Shown here: piece by piece, positions 1-10,525 of the stretch
Layout: the number at the start of each line of letters is the position of its first letter
Numbering within the stretch: the stretch's first letter is position 1
From: Zhengitettix transpicula
Taxonomy: Eukaryota; Arthropoda; Insecta; Orthoptera; Tetrigidae
Reading direction: 5' to 3'
NCBI GenBank assembly: GCA_037074705.1
Contig: CM073590.1
Coordinates: 207,558,746-207,622,745, forward strand
DNA length: 64,000 nucleotides
Position numbers and translations under genes: made by a program
Notes under the pieces: generated by a model
Databases searched by the model: none
Told to the model about the DNA's origin: nothing
Seen by the model: only the letters and a program-made list of their open reading frames with translations

Positions 1-2540
1 CAGCGAAACTGCAACCTAATGAGATATTTATGATTTGTAGATTCACGTTCCGAGCCCCCTGTAGTATCCATCAAATTCATTACGTATCTTTGGGAAAAGC
101 CTACTAGTTCCTTTACGGTATCATTCCAGTAATTATCGGGAAAAAAAGTATCGAGGAAAAAAATAAAGATTAACCTTAATTACCTCGTCCGACTTTATAC
201 GTCTATAATGTAATATTACTATATTTAATCAGAATAATATATAAAGCTATCATTAATCTCCAGGTGCCCCGATGTCGGTTCATAAATATCAGAAATTTAT
301 AATGTCCTCATTATTAGCGTAGAATACATTTTGTAAAGGGAAAAAATAATATTTGCACTATATTACGTTTTACAGGTCGGAAACGTATTCAGAATAGTGC
401 TGCGGATCGCTCAACGCTGTACAGCAGCACCATCTGGCGGCACTAGTCTCTACTAGTCTCCCGCGGTTTGCTCGGTAACAGACTTTGCCGCAAGATGTCA
501 GTGCGAGTTCGCGGGAATTAAAGAGCCGGGAAGAATTGAATCGCGGTCGCGGCTGGCATAAAAGAGTCGATGGATCTTATGTCAAAAGTGACTAGCTCAT
601 TCTCACATCTTGATAATCAAAGCATCGCGTCCGTTTCCTGTCACGTATGTTGCGCGGTCAAAGGCCGGGAGAGTACGGCGATACTATTGTACCTGTCGGT
701 CATTGCCCTATCTCATCGATCAAAGTCAAAATTTTCACGCTGTGTCAACAGATTCGCGTAACATACTACTCCTATCGTTCGTACTTTGTTCTGTTCCAGT
801 CATTCATGCTTCAGAGAATTGTTTTACGACTATGTTCTGAATTCCCTAAGATTTTTCCCTCGTCGGATAAAAAAGGTAAGTCAGCTCGAGAATCGCGATT
901 CTACTACGTCCAGATTTCTAATGAGTCAATGAGTCCTAAGTACCTAGCAAACAACACTTAAAATTTTTTATTATACCTGGGCAAGAGCGGTCCATGTCTG
1001 TGAGCAGCACCGAGAGCCAGAACTGGACTGTCTCTGACAGGAAAGGACGCTAGGCCCGCTCACGTGCGCACGTGGCGTCGGCACGGGACCGACGTCGTGA
1101 CGCACTCACTCACGCTTTCACAGTCGACACCGTACACCGCAAACAAATTACAAACTGATGCAGGGAGCATCCCCGAGTTGACCTAGAGATTAATTTTTTG
1201 TGGAATCAAGAAATTGTAATATAATTTCACAACGGATCATAATCTCCTGGAATGTTCCCGAACTGATCATCAGCTGCGTATATCACAGAAAGCTGTTTTC
1301 AAAATATAATATTCGTAGGGATGAAAAACTCAAACTGGACTTTTTGAATCAATTAGGGAATTACGAGCTGACACCCTTGGCATATTATTTTTTATTATTC
1401 ATCAGACATATGTCCAATGTGTCAAACAGAAGTATCACGTAACCAAGCAAAATATATTTATTGCCTTGTAAATCTCGTCGACAATAAAAAGAGAAATAGC
1501 ATTAGAATAGTGACTTGAAAAATAATATGGCGATTTCCAACCATTTATGAATTTGTCACAACCTGAAAGGAACTGAAGACAGCAGTGATGCCACTAGTTT
1601 TAATTTTTCTGAAGAAACAATAAGAAACTGAATCCAATTGGCAAAAATAAATTGTAGGAGATTCACATTTTAGGAAAGTGTATTTAATGCGAGATGAATT
1701 TTTGGGATTGCGATATTATGAGTTGAATAAACTTATTGTCTGTCCCAACAATTTCTGGGAGAGTTACTGTGTGTTACGAACAAAGGTACTGGGCCAACCG
1801 TGTAAGGTTCACGGCACCGGACAGAATGTCACGGGCTTATTCACGTGACCAGACTCATCCACGCGACCGCTTGCTTACGTCAGGTCCAGGAATAGCGGCC
1901 AAATAAAAAAAAGGCGTGTCGTTTGCTCAGAAAAAGAGTTGGCCTGCATTGCACACCTCCCAAAGAGCGCGCAAGTGCAGCGAGTAGCCTAACCGAGCGC
2001 AGGCAGGGGACCCGCCGGCGGTCTTTATAATATGCAAAACCTGATCTAATATTATGAAAATAATATCAAAATACGATTTTTGAGGCACAAATTATATAAG
2101 TTATCGATAAATAATTATAAACACTAACTGTAAATTAATCCAAAGAAATATTATAAAGAGTTATTTGTTAGGAATATAATTCTATTCTATGTATGTTGCG
2201 GAATAAATAATTGTAGCTGATCCTCTTTCTATGAAAATAATTATATTTTTAAAAACAATAATGGCCAAGGTAATGAATTTAGATTTACTAACTGCAAACC
2301 CTAACAGGTTAAATTTAGGTATGATGTTAACATTACATTACTGGTGTTTAGTCTCCTATATTAGGGTTCATTATAAGCTCAAGAATAATTCAAAGAGAAT
2401 TTATGGCCATTTGTCGGATTGGAACCGTTAAGTATGAAGGTAAATGATCAACCATGTAATGAGGCGTTCATTATTAGATTGCCTGCGTTGTGTAGTAATG
2501 GTACCATAATGTCGTAGGGTTACAGCTGCCGTTCGCAGAG
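1..2540. other. AT-rich non-coding DNA
   Basis: No convincing exon or repeat domain is seen here. Two GC/CpG-richer patches lie at about 400-570 and 1000-1130 within otherwise AT-rich sequence. The short open frames have no recognisable motif and overlap in several frames, as expected by chance. The stretch 1980-2020 is locally GC-rich and is followed by AT-rich DNA up to 2440. Confidence 0.5.
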
Positions 2541-3621
2541 GCCGCTTCTATCTCTCGGTTAATTTGGCGCGCCGTGTGGCGCCTCTCACGGAGTAATCGC
2601 GAACTACGAGGTCGTCGACCGCGGCGGAAAGTAGGGCGGCCAGGGACCTTGGCGATAAGGAGACCAAGACTTTATACATGCCACAGGTGCCATCGCCTCT
2701 CATTTGACAGGACAACGGTCCGTTCACACCACCCTGGAGCAACGACCCAACAACCACCAACTGACCTACTCGCCGACACTTTCTCCGCTCGCCTCAGCTT
2801 TCATTCATTATGTCATCCTCGCAGCAACCGATTGCACAAAACTATTCTCATCCGCTCACTTTCAGCAACAATACCAAACAAAGAATGCGAATTGCTTACA
2901 AAATCATCGTTTCCTAACAAAGAAGAACTTTCAATAGCACGTAATTATAAGACACGTCTCGTGTTCCTAAGTTGTCAGTGTTGATCGATTCGAAGCTCTG
3001 CTAGCTGATTAGTGTTACTTCAGAAATAGATTAACACAAGTAGCAGCCTTTTCCAATACTTTGTTATTTGCTTAAAATAAATTCATGCCAACTTATTGAA
3101 ACATCACCTTTGCCTATTCGCGCTCAATTGGTTAAAAAAAATATATTTTAATAGTTAAGGAAATAAAAATAATTAATATTTTAAGGGCTTTAAATATGCC
3201 GCCATCTCGCGTCTGTCCTAGTTTTTAGCGAAAATAAAATTTAGGATACGATGAATGAATATAACATCGAACGTTGTTGAACTGTGACGTGGTCATTGTA
3301 ACTACATCGAGAAACTGTCACATTGAATCAGATTTCTACGAATATTCATTTTTTACTCGATCAGTTAGCGAGACTCATGACAATTTAAATCTGAAGCAGT
3401 TCGTACGTTGTATGTTAATTTTCAAAGCCATTGCTCTATATATTGCATTGTTATGTTATGTTGAATAACAAGCCTGTTGCGCTATGTTGATTTCAATCAG
3501 AAGTGTATTAATTTTACACAGTATTCAAAGTATCCTGGTGTCGTGTTATCCAACGTTACGTATTTAGTTTTCTCTAAAATAAAATTTAGTTTCATCAAAC
3601 TCATAGTTGCACATTTAATGT

Positions 3622-3626
<5 letters not shown>
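2541..3626. other. CpG-rich patch then AT-rich DNA
   Basis: About 2541-2720 is GC-rich with many CpGs and is open on both strands, which is typical of GC-rich DNA rather than proof of coding. From about 2940 the sequence is AT-rich and featureless. Confidence 0.35.

Positions 3627-3692
<66 letters not shown>
3627..3692. repeat. Compound microsatellite (AT)n(GT)n
   Basis: About 17 AT units run directly into 16 GT units without interruption. The open frames spanning it, with IYIYIY, CVCVCV or HTHTHT peptides, are artefacts of the repeat. Confidence 0.97.
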
Positions 3693-3694
<2 letters not shown>

Positions 3695-5610
3695 ATAGTT
3701 TGATGCCTGAGATGGTAGGTGGAGAAATTGATTCTCTCCCTTTCCATCGTGAAGCGTCTGTAGTGAGAGTGCGAAGTCACGCTAGCCTGCAACAGGCTGT
3801 ACGCTGTCCCAGATGTCGGGCGTTCACCTCCGCCTGGCTAATCTAGGCCCCGCGAACAATAGCGAGAGTGAGCCGCGGTCAGGATAGCCTGCAGCCGCCT
3901 GTAGCTCGTGCCACATCGCGGACATTCACCTTGCCTTGAAACTGGGACGTAGTCTCGTGCCAGGGACTCCGCAAGCGCCGCGGTTGCGAATCCAGGTCAC
4001 GCCGCGAGGCTAGTTCATTGGCTCCGCTCCCGCCGAGGTCAGCCCTAGACTTTCGCTACTATTGTGAGCACTCTCACCGCGGAGAAAGTCTCCAATTTCA
4101 CTTTCGGATCCTCTCACTTTTCCCAGCTCCAGGGGGGGAATCTGATCATTACCTCAGCTAAAGAAATCCTTCGCCCCCTTTCTGCCCGTCTCGCTCATCA
4201 GTTCATCCTTATACATGAACCTTGCCAATATTATCCAACATGTAGGTCGAAAAAATACTTAATTTACATATTATACTTCCATAAATTATTTTTACAGACA
4301 ATTAAGAAATCTCGGGCGGGTGGTTTATCTTCCAATTTTCTGCCGTTTTTTTCTTCCGAGCGTATTTTCCATATTTAAGAAGTGTTAAGTTTAGCATTAT
4401 GCAACTCTGCTCTCGGGATCTTGCCGACGTAATTTACTTAATTAAACTGGACTAACGCGGCCCTCATAATTACTCATTTACTGACACCATTCTCGTATGA
4501 AGCTCCGCGGATGCTGCCTATTAAGTTGGAGATAATTTTAGAAGTCCGTGACGATTCCGCGGGTACTAACGCATTATATAAACGGAATTAATTTCCTAAT
4601 TGATTAAAAATTTCTAATAGTGAATTTACGACCTTCCACTCAAGTTCCGTTTTAATTTAGAAAACAAAGACTGTGGGTATTGGAAAATAGACATCGTGAC
4701 CACTGTAAGCCGGTTTCCCCAACAGATTCCATACTTCTTCAAATCAAAATATTTAATACTGCAAGCATTGTTTGCCTCTGCAATAAACATTCCCCCTGGA
4801 AGGCCGCGTTACGAAAAGTCTCCACACAACTTTTTGATGTATAGTCTAGGTTTCGCGGCCTTACGGCCCCTTGTCTGTATAACACACCAAGGTTTAGAAA
4901 CCCCTCCGCATTCCTTATCCTTTTCTGGAAACTAAAATGTTTCTATCCTTTTTTTCCCCCTATTTTTCTGTTCGAATCCTCAGCATTCTTCCAGCGAATC
5001 ATAACTAAAATTAATATTAGGTAAATTTTCGGTTTTTCTCCAGACATAAATTTAGCCCTAGATTTGTTGAGTTTTTAATTCGAATTTTTCTTTATTTTGA
5101 TATGATTTTAAAAAGGCCTTCTCAGATATTACAAATTTTTATATCTCAGTTAGTTGCCATTGTTTCACGTAGTGTATTTTGTTTCCTTAATTTCTTCCCC
5201 GGCAAACAAGTTAAACCCGGAACCTTACGCTTTGTCGTCACATTTTATGACAGCCTTTCGATGACTAATCTACATAAGAACGTCCAATGTTCTACGTCAC
5301 CGTTAAATAACAGTAAGAATCAAATTCCAAACATCGAGGTTAATGTATTCATTTGTTTTGCCCTTACGACAAGCGAAGTCCTAATTTGTTGCTTTCGTCA
5401 AAATAAATGTGACACGGTACCCCCCCCCCTCCTCCCCCATGTCTTCCAATCTCATGCCAGAGTGACGTACGTCGAACAAATCGAGCTTCTTGAGCAATCG
5501 CCGAAGAAGAAGGAGGGGGGGTTGTGTGTGTGTGGATACATTTTCCCCAATGAAGGATATCGCCGACCTTCAATATTTCCTAACGACGTGAGGCAAACGT
5601 AGAAAGTGAA
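3693..5610. other. Non-coding DNA with CpG-rich patch 3760-4060
   Basis: A GC-rich, CpG-rich block lies at about 3760-4060. It includes a short stretch around 3980-4000 that loosely resembles a pol III B box but has no matching A box at the right distance. The rest is AT-rich, with a poly-C run at 5420-5429. The long plus-strand frame at 5102-5602 has no domain and ends in low-complexity purine sequence, so I do not treat it as a gene. Confidence 0.35.
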
Positions 5611-5639
5611 GGGAGGGCGGGAGGGGGGGTAGAGGGGGG
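5611..5639 (+). other. Putative G-quadruplex tract
   Basis: Three GGG runs separated by single bases are followed by a run of seven and then a run of six G. This satisfies the simple G3N1-7 rule on the plus strand several times over. It lies within a GC-rich purine block. Formation and function are not shown by sequence alone. Confidence 0.6.
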
Positions 5640-6680
5640 ATGACCCATTTCCCGGGCGGCGAGCGTTGAACCCGGCCCAGATAGAGAGGTGAACGAACGC
5701 GGTGACCTCCTTTCCTCGCGCGAGCCTGCGCCGGAGGCTAGCCTGAAAGTGAAAACTCTTCTCCTAGACTTTCGCTTCTCTATACATAACAATCTTCCGA
5801 CGATCGACAGCCCTGAAAACTAATTTCTACGGGGAAAAATTGTAAAATACTAATGCAGCCGACGGGGAAAAAACCTGCTTCTTTCGAGTTTTCTCCAGAA
5901 TCCAATTTGAGCAACTTCACTCCGAAAAATATTAAGAGTATACAGTAATTGCAATATTTTTATGTAGTCAACATGACGTCATTAACCTCGCCGCCTTTAT
6001 TGAAAGTCACAATCAATTCTTCAACAAACTATGTAACGTGTCGTTGCATTGTTCTAATATGCATCTATCGATATCTGGAAATCGATACAATATTTAATAT
6101 GAAATAGCGTAAGCTTATTTTTATTTTAACACCCAAGTTTTAGAGTCCACAAGGTTCATATCAGGAAATCTGAATTTATTTATTCTGAATGCCGTGTACA
6201 TGTTAGTAACGTTGCTTAAAACTAAGGACTCGAGAAGTTAATCCTCGAAATGATCTGGACTAATACAAGCTATAAATTAGCGATACTTGTGCGTAGTCAA
6301 GAATTGCTGTAGAGTTTCTCGGGAAATATTAAACTGTGAGCAATGTTCTTAGTCGTGAAGAGAAGTGCCGAGAGCGGTGGGCGCTCAAATTTTATTATTT
6401 GCAGAAAAACTCCTCAGCAATTCCATTTCTAAGCTAAGTACTGCTAAAGCGCGACGATTTATATACATAATAAGCTGAAAAAGAAGTTTTTATGACAACT
6501 GCAAAATAAGTTATTTGCATTACAGCGGTTAAAAATCGCGTACTTTAAAAAAAGGTTTATCTAGGTAAGTAATTAAATTAATAAAGAGACAAAGTTCGGC
6601 AGTAGAGAATATTCCGCGGAAAATCTGATTGATTTTAATTTGAGGCGAGTTAAAAATGTTAAATAAGAGGTGTTGTTTAC
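5640..6680. other. AT-rich DNA downstream of the candidate minus-strand exon
   Basis: After a GC-rich block at 5640-5730 the sequence is AT-rich with no recognisable coding. If the 6681-6795 exon is real, this would be the start of its first intron. Confidence 0.3.
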
Positions 6681-6795
6681 CTGCGAGCACTCGGCCTAGC
6701 AGGTTTTCGTTGTCCTGTGTGACGAAGGGGTCCATGTCCTGCGCACAGGAAGCCGCCGTCTGCGTGCTAGGCTTGGCGCAGTCCTTCACAGTCAT
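6681..6795 (-). CDS. Possible first coding exon of an unrecognised gene
   Basis: On the minus strand an ATG at 6795 has A at -3. It opens 38 codons that begin MTVKDCAKPSTQTAASCAQD and end in ...LLGRVLA plus one base. A CAG|GTAAAC splice-donor-like sequence follows directly (exon end 6681, GT at 6680-6679), giving a phase-1 intron. The composition is protein-like and rich in acidic and polar residues, and it sits in a CpG-rich block, as many insect first exons do. I do not recognise the family. The frame stays open upstream to 6960, but that part contains a Cys run encoded by a TGT/TGC repeat and looks like 5' UTR. No downstream exon could be identified between 1 and 6680, so this remains tentative. 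Confidence 0.3.
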
Positions 6796-7010
6796 CCTCA
6801 CTCGGCAAGAACAACAACAACAATAGCAAAAGCGTCGGTCCTCGTGAGAGCGAGCGCGTCCTAGCGGGCGAGCACACGGGACATATCTGGCAACGTGCTC
6901 GGCTCCGCCACTACTCGCCACCAGCGGCGCTGCGGTCGCGCGTCGGGGAAAGTGACACACTCTCGCTTTCCTAGGCTCACTACGCTCTTCTCAAGATAAA
7001 CTGACCTCTT
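6796..7010 (-). promoter_or_regulatory. CpG-rich candidate 5' UTR/promoter region
   Basis: The block 6830-6960 is strongly GC- and CpG-rich compared with its surroundings and includes a short (CAA)n tract. On the minus strand a TCAGT matching the arthropod initiator motif lies at 7004-7000, about 205 bases upstream of the candidate ATG at 6795. No TATA box or downstream promoter element is clear. It depends on the neighbouring exon call. Confidence 0.2.
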
Positions 7011-7495
7011 CTGATCTCACGACAAGCCTGCAGCTGTTTATTTCACTTAATTCAAAACAAAAGTGATGACGACTTAAGAAACAAAGTCTTCCCGAAAATT
7101 GGACTCACGGAAGTTAAAATCTGAAGTCAGCGTAGGGAACTGGCGAATTTCGGTAGATAACACACTTAAGTTCTAAAAAAAGCCATTCCAATAACATAAA
7201 AACGCGGAGCAGTAGCGGCACAACGATGTCAAAGAACTGAACTTCCACACGTACCATTTTTATTAGCAAAATATGTGTTGACGGCGTTGTATGCAATGCA
7301 TACGGAATATGCACAACATAGAATGCCAAAGTAGAAAATTGTCATACCATAATTGAAACGGCCCTAATCCAACGTAATAGAAAAATCTCCACCACTTCAA
7401 ACCCATTATCTCAAATACAGAATCGCATCCTCCTCCACGTAAACCCCTCAGAACGCTAAAAAGAAAGCGACAAATTTACCTGGCAACTACCATAA

Positions 7496-7500
<5 letters not shown>
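7011..7500. other. AT-rich DNA, possibly decayed LTR-element interior
   Basis: Lying downstream of the primer binding site on the minus strand, this should be the internal region of the LTR element. I see no gag or pol motif and no second LTR, so the element is truncated or replaced here. Confidence 0.25.

Positions 7501-7545
<45 letters not shown>
7501..7545. repeat. (TA)n microsatellite
   Basis: An uninterrupted TA dinucleotide tract of about 22 units. Confidence 0.97.
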
Positions 7546-7547
<2 letters not shown>

Positions 7548-7578
7548 TAGTGATTATCGATAAATCACAGTTAAAACG

Positions 7579-7593
7579 CCACGTTGGGCGCCA
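7579..7593 (-). other. tRNA-Lys-type primer binding site
   Basis: The minus strand reads TGGCGCCCAACGTGG. This matches the complement of the 3' end of tRNA-Lys (the CUU type, ending ...CCACGUUGGGCGCCA). It sits three bases inside the end of the putative LTR at 7597, the spacing expected for an LTR retrotransposon primer binding site. Confidence 0.7.
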
Positions 7594-7596
7594 ATT

Positions 7597-8549
7597 TGTA
7601 GTATTTCGATTTAAATCATTTAAACGTGTCACATGCTGTAGCAACAATTTGTAGTATTTCAAAGTAATCGGATGATTTAATTAAAAGATCAGAATTTAAA
7701 GTAAACAAGTAAATTAATTTATTAAACCCAATTATTGAAATGATATAACATATTAAAACTTGACAATATACCACGACTAGATCTCAGGGCCGACCATCGG
7801 GCCTTCAATAAAGAATATTTAGGTCAAACTATTAAATTAATGCTTTAGTCACTTTGTAATTTTTAATTATCAGTAAAATATAAAATATTAAATCTGAAAT
7901 CTGACGATAAAATATCATTTACTGTGGGGTTTACAGATAATAAGTTGTTCAGTGTACCTTAAAGTTTTGTTGTACCAAGAAATGGGCTCGTACGCACACA
8001 CACGATTATTATTAACACTTTATAAACAGGCCTACACATAATTTACTAGGCAACACTTTCTGCTTGCTGAGTTTACTTTCAACACTTGTTTCGCTGTTCT
8101 CTCTATCAATAACTTGTTGCCATTATCAATGTTAGGTTATTTACTGGATACAAAAACCTGTCTCCCAATAATTGCAGAAATGTATAACTCGTGAACTTAG
8201 GCTAGACTCCGAACATATTCTGCATCAGGGATAGTATTGGTGTAGTATCGTCACTCTTGTTTGCTCTAAACTGGAAACTATAGATCGTTCTGAATAATAG
8301 AGCTGTTAGACTACATACAGCCTTGTCTCCCCAAACACACTTTCTGAAATTTTGTCCTAACTGTTATTCCTCTGCCTCCTGTCCACACACTGCCGCTCTG
8401 CGCGTCTAGCAAAATGTTTTTTGACAATATCCCAGCAAGCAGGGATTATAGCCCCATATTCTTGTACACAACTCGTATGTTTACGCCGCCAACAATGCAA
8501 GTCCAAATATTTTGTTTATAATTAATTATAGTTCCTTTTAATTACTACA
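7597..8549 (-). mobile_element. LTR of a tRNA-Lys-primed LTR retrotransposon
   Basis: The segment is about 953 bp and begins and ends with the short inverted repeat TGTAGTA/TACTACA, giving the TG...CA ends typical of LTRs. Orientation follows from the primer binding site next to the 7597 end, so transcription would run right to left. A 16-bp sequence at the LTR end (7592-7607) is repeated at 7645-7660, which leaves the exact boundary slightly uncertain. No second LTR, gag or pol was found, so this is a truncated copy. The superfamily is not resolved. Confidence 0.6.
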
Positions 8550-8556
8550 ATATATA

Positions 8557-8759
8557 CGAGGGCTGTCTGAAAAGTTTCCGACAATTATTTTGCAGAGAAA
8601 AACGCCGAGTACTTTGGACGGGGTTACAGAGATGGGAGCATCGCTGGGAGAAGTGTGTAGAGTTACAAGGAAACTATGTTGAAAAATTAAAAAAAAAATT
8701 TTAAAAAATTTTAAAAAATCTTTTATCATAGTTGGGTCGGAAACTTTTCCGACTACCAT

Positions 8760-8760
<1 letters not shown>
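8557..8760 (+). mobile_element. Mariner deletion derivative
   Basis: The ends carry inverted repeats sharing an 18-bp core with one mismatch (left GTCTGAAAAGTTTCCGAC; right, reversed, GTCGGAAAAGTTTCCGAC). Between them, from 8633, the plus strand encodes RWEHRWEKCVELQGNYVEK, the typical C-terminal end of mariner transposases. The catalytic region and the DNA-binding domain are missing, so only the ends and the last codons remain. The element abuts the LTR on its left and a TA tract on its right. Confidence 0.8.

Positions 8761-8765
<5 letters not shown>

Positions 8766-8805
<40 letters not shown>
8766..8805. repeat. (TA)n microsatellite
   Basis: A TA tract of about 20 units directly beside the mariner remnant. 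Confidence 0.97.
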
Positions 8806-8808
<3 letters not shown>

Positions 8809-9555
8809 CATAACTTCCTCTTCAACTACTCACTCAAGAAGCTACTACATTTTTTCAAGTTAATTTTAACATGTTAACGTCATCAATGTCTCACAATTGT
8901 AAAACCTTTGGATTAAAAAAATTGTAATGCATTTCCAAGTCTCCTATTGGCAAACGATCACAGAATCTTCAACTCGCACTATAAATGTATGCCCCCGTTG
9001 TCTCATTACGGCTGCAGTGTCAAAATGTTGGAACAAGAAGAAAGTGTTTCAAGGTGCTTTTTGCATACAAAGACGGTTTTACAATTATCCAGCTCTAGTA
9101 CAGGCCAAGTCTAAAAAAATCTGCATTTTAACAAGCAATAGAGACCAGTTTCGTAGCTGTTACTGTGCTTAAAAATTAAGGTAATAAATAATATGCCTAG
9201 AATTGTATTAAAAATAATTACAAAAATCATTGCCTACAAAATTCAGGTTTTCTCCGCATTTCATAGGTATCTATAAACCAATATGACGTTTGTGCGAATT
9301 TGCGCATTGGAGTTGGGGATCGGGTAAGCTCGGGTTAGTACGGAATGTAGTCTTGAATGTTTGGTTTGGTTATAACAAATAATTGTTTCGACATTCAAAT
9401 GTAGACCTGAACAATGGTAAAAGACTACTTGTTGAAGTCTGAGTATATACTTTAGATAATTTCTTTGAAGTCTGTTATTGTAAATAGTACATTTATCGTT
9501 ATTTATCAGAATATAAGTATAAATAATATAATATCGCTGATATATCCAAGTTGTA
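8806..9555. other. AT-rich DNA, nothing recognised
   Basis: No coding or repeat signature is visible. The short frame at 8927-9172 has no motif. Confidence 0.4.
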
Positions 9556-9635
9556 GATAAGGCGAGATATTGAAAATGCTAGCCAGTGACGTTTGATGAC
9601 GTCATATTATTAGGCTGGCGCTGACGTAAAACACA
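9556..9635 (+). repeat. Dispersed repeat, copy A
   Basis: It shares AGATAAGG, a CAGTGACGTTT...TGACGTCAT block and a GGCTGGCGC-like block, in the same order, with 22919-23010. The two copies differ by substitutions and small indels, so this is an old dispersed family. It contains a palindromic ATGACGTCAT. Confidence 0.55.
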
Positions 9636-9669
9636 GTAATAGGTATTCAAGTTTTTGTACGTGTATGTG

Positions 9670-9763
9670 TGTGTGTGTTACTTCAGTGTTGATTGATTTT
9701 ACTTTACTATACCTAGTGTGTGTGTTACTTCAGTGTTGATTGATTTTACTTTACTATACCTAG
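9670..9763 (+). repeat. 47-bp tandem duplication
   Basis: Two adjacent, essentially identical 47-bp units (9670-9716 and 9717-9763) each run from a short GT tract to ACCTAG. The near identity suggests a recent slippage or unequal-exchange event seeded by the GT tract. Confidence 0.93.
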
Positions 9764-9826
9764 TAAAGTATACTAATAGATTTCCTGACCTGGAGAAATC
9801 TTATATATGTGTGTCTTACTTTTCAA

Positions 9827-10024
9827 CTATTACTACTACTATTCCTTGGCTCGACTGCCCATTAAGGGCCTTGGGCCAGCGAGACGACTGTCATAGTGTC
9901 GATTCTCCCTCAGTCTTAACCCCAGTGGTCGTGACCAGGACGAGCACAAACATCCATGCCCATGCCGGAACCTCTGTGATGCGAGGCAATGACACTGGCC
10001 ACTACACCACAGCAGGCCGGCCAC
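9827..10024 (-). mobile_element. tRNA-derived SINE, B box partly deleted
   Basis: On the minus strand the head contains an A-box-like TGGTGTAGTGG, then a GCATCACAGAGGTTCC segment, then GGATGTTTGTG. This is the same order as the second SINE at 12811-12930. The expected GGTTCGAATCC B box is broken, with GGTTCCGG running straight into the tail. The 3' end is a short (TAG)n simple repeat (9827-9843), typical of SINE tails. Confidence 0.7.
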
Positions 10025-10356
10025 TTTTTAAACTATGTTAATTTAGAATTGTTCAATGTTACTAGTTCTATACAATACGCTGTTTCAACACACTACCGGT
10101 AACATACAACGGAGGAATGGAGGATGAAAAATCGTTAAAAACTCAACATAGAGTCTAAATGAGGCAAGGTGACTCCATGTAACCATGACTAATCGTAAAT
10201 TTAAGAAAGAAAAATGTATGTTGGATCTCTACATAAATTAAAATTCTCAGATATGACACTGGAAAAAAAAACAGACGAAATTGTCCCAGAAATCAATTAT
10301 ACTAAAATAGGAGCCAAATACGCAAGTAGGTTGCGACAATTAAAAATAAGAAAGGT

Positions 10357-10525
10357 AGCCAATTCAGACAAAAAAGTGATAATAAAAATACCACACAACG
10401 TTTCTGGGAACCTTGTACCTTTCAACAGGTGTAGTTTTATCGCTCTAGGCTCTTCTTCACACCCGACGAAAGGAACAAGGACCTTGTGTGGTATTTATAT
10501 TATCGCTTTTTTGTCTGAATTGGCT
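10357..10525 (+). mobile_element. Hairpin repeat related to Penelope-type terminal sequence
   Basis: Two inverted arms of about 60-70 bp meet head to head. Each arm runs from AGCCAATTCAGAC through a phase reading ATACCACACAA. The right arm matches the 3' end of the Penelope-like fragment at 33550-33690, including GCTCTAGGCTC, GTGTGGTATTTATATT and CTGAATTGGCTATCTTT. The left arm, read on the minus strand, holds a hammerhead-like CTGTTGA...GAAACG block at 10428-10399. The corresponding block in the right arm is degenerate. No coding is present. Confidence 0.65.

Noticed and set aside
3601..3846. Open frames spanning the AT/GT tract
   Set aside because: Dipeptide repeats (IY, CV, HT) translated from a microsatellite.
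5102..5602. 166-codon plus-strand open frame
   Set aside because: No motif; the C-terminal part is poly-C and purine low-complexity sequence.
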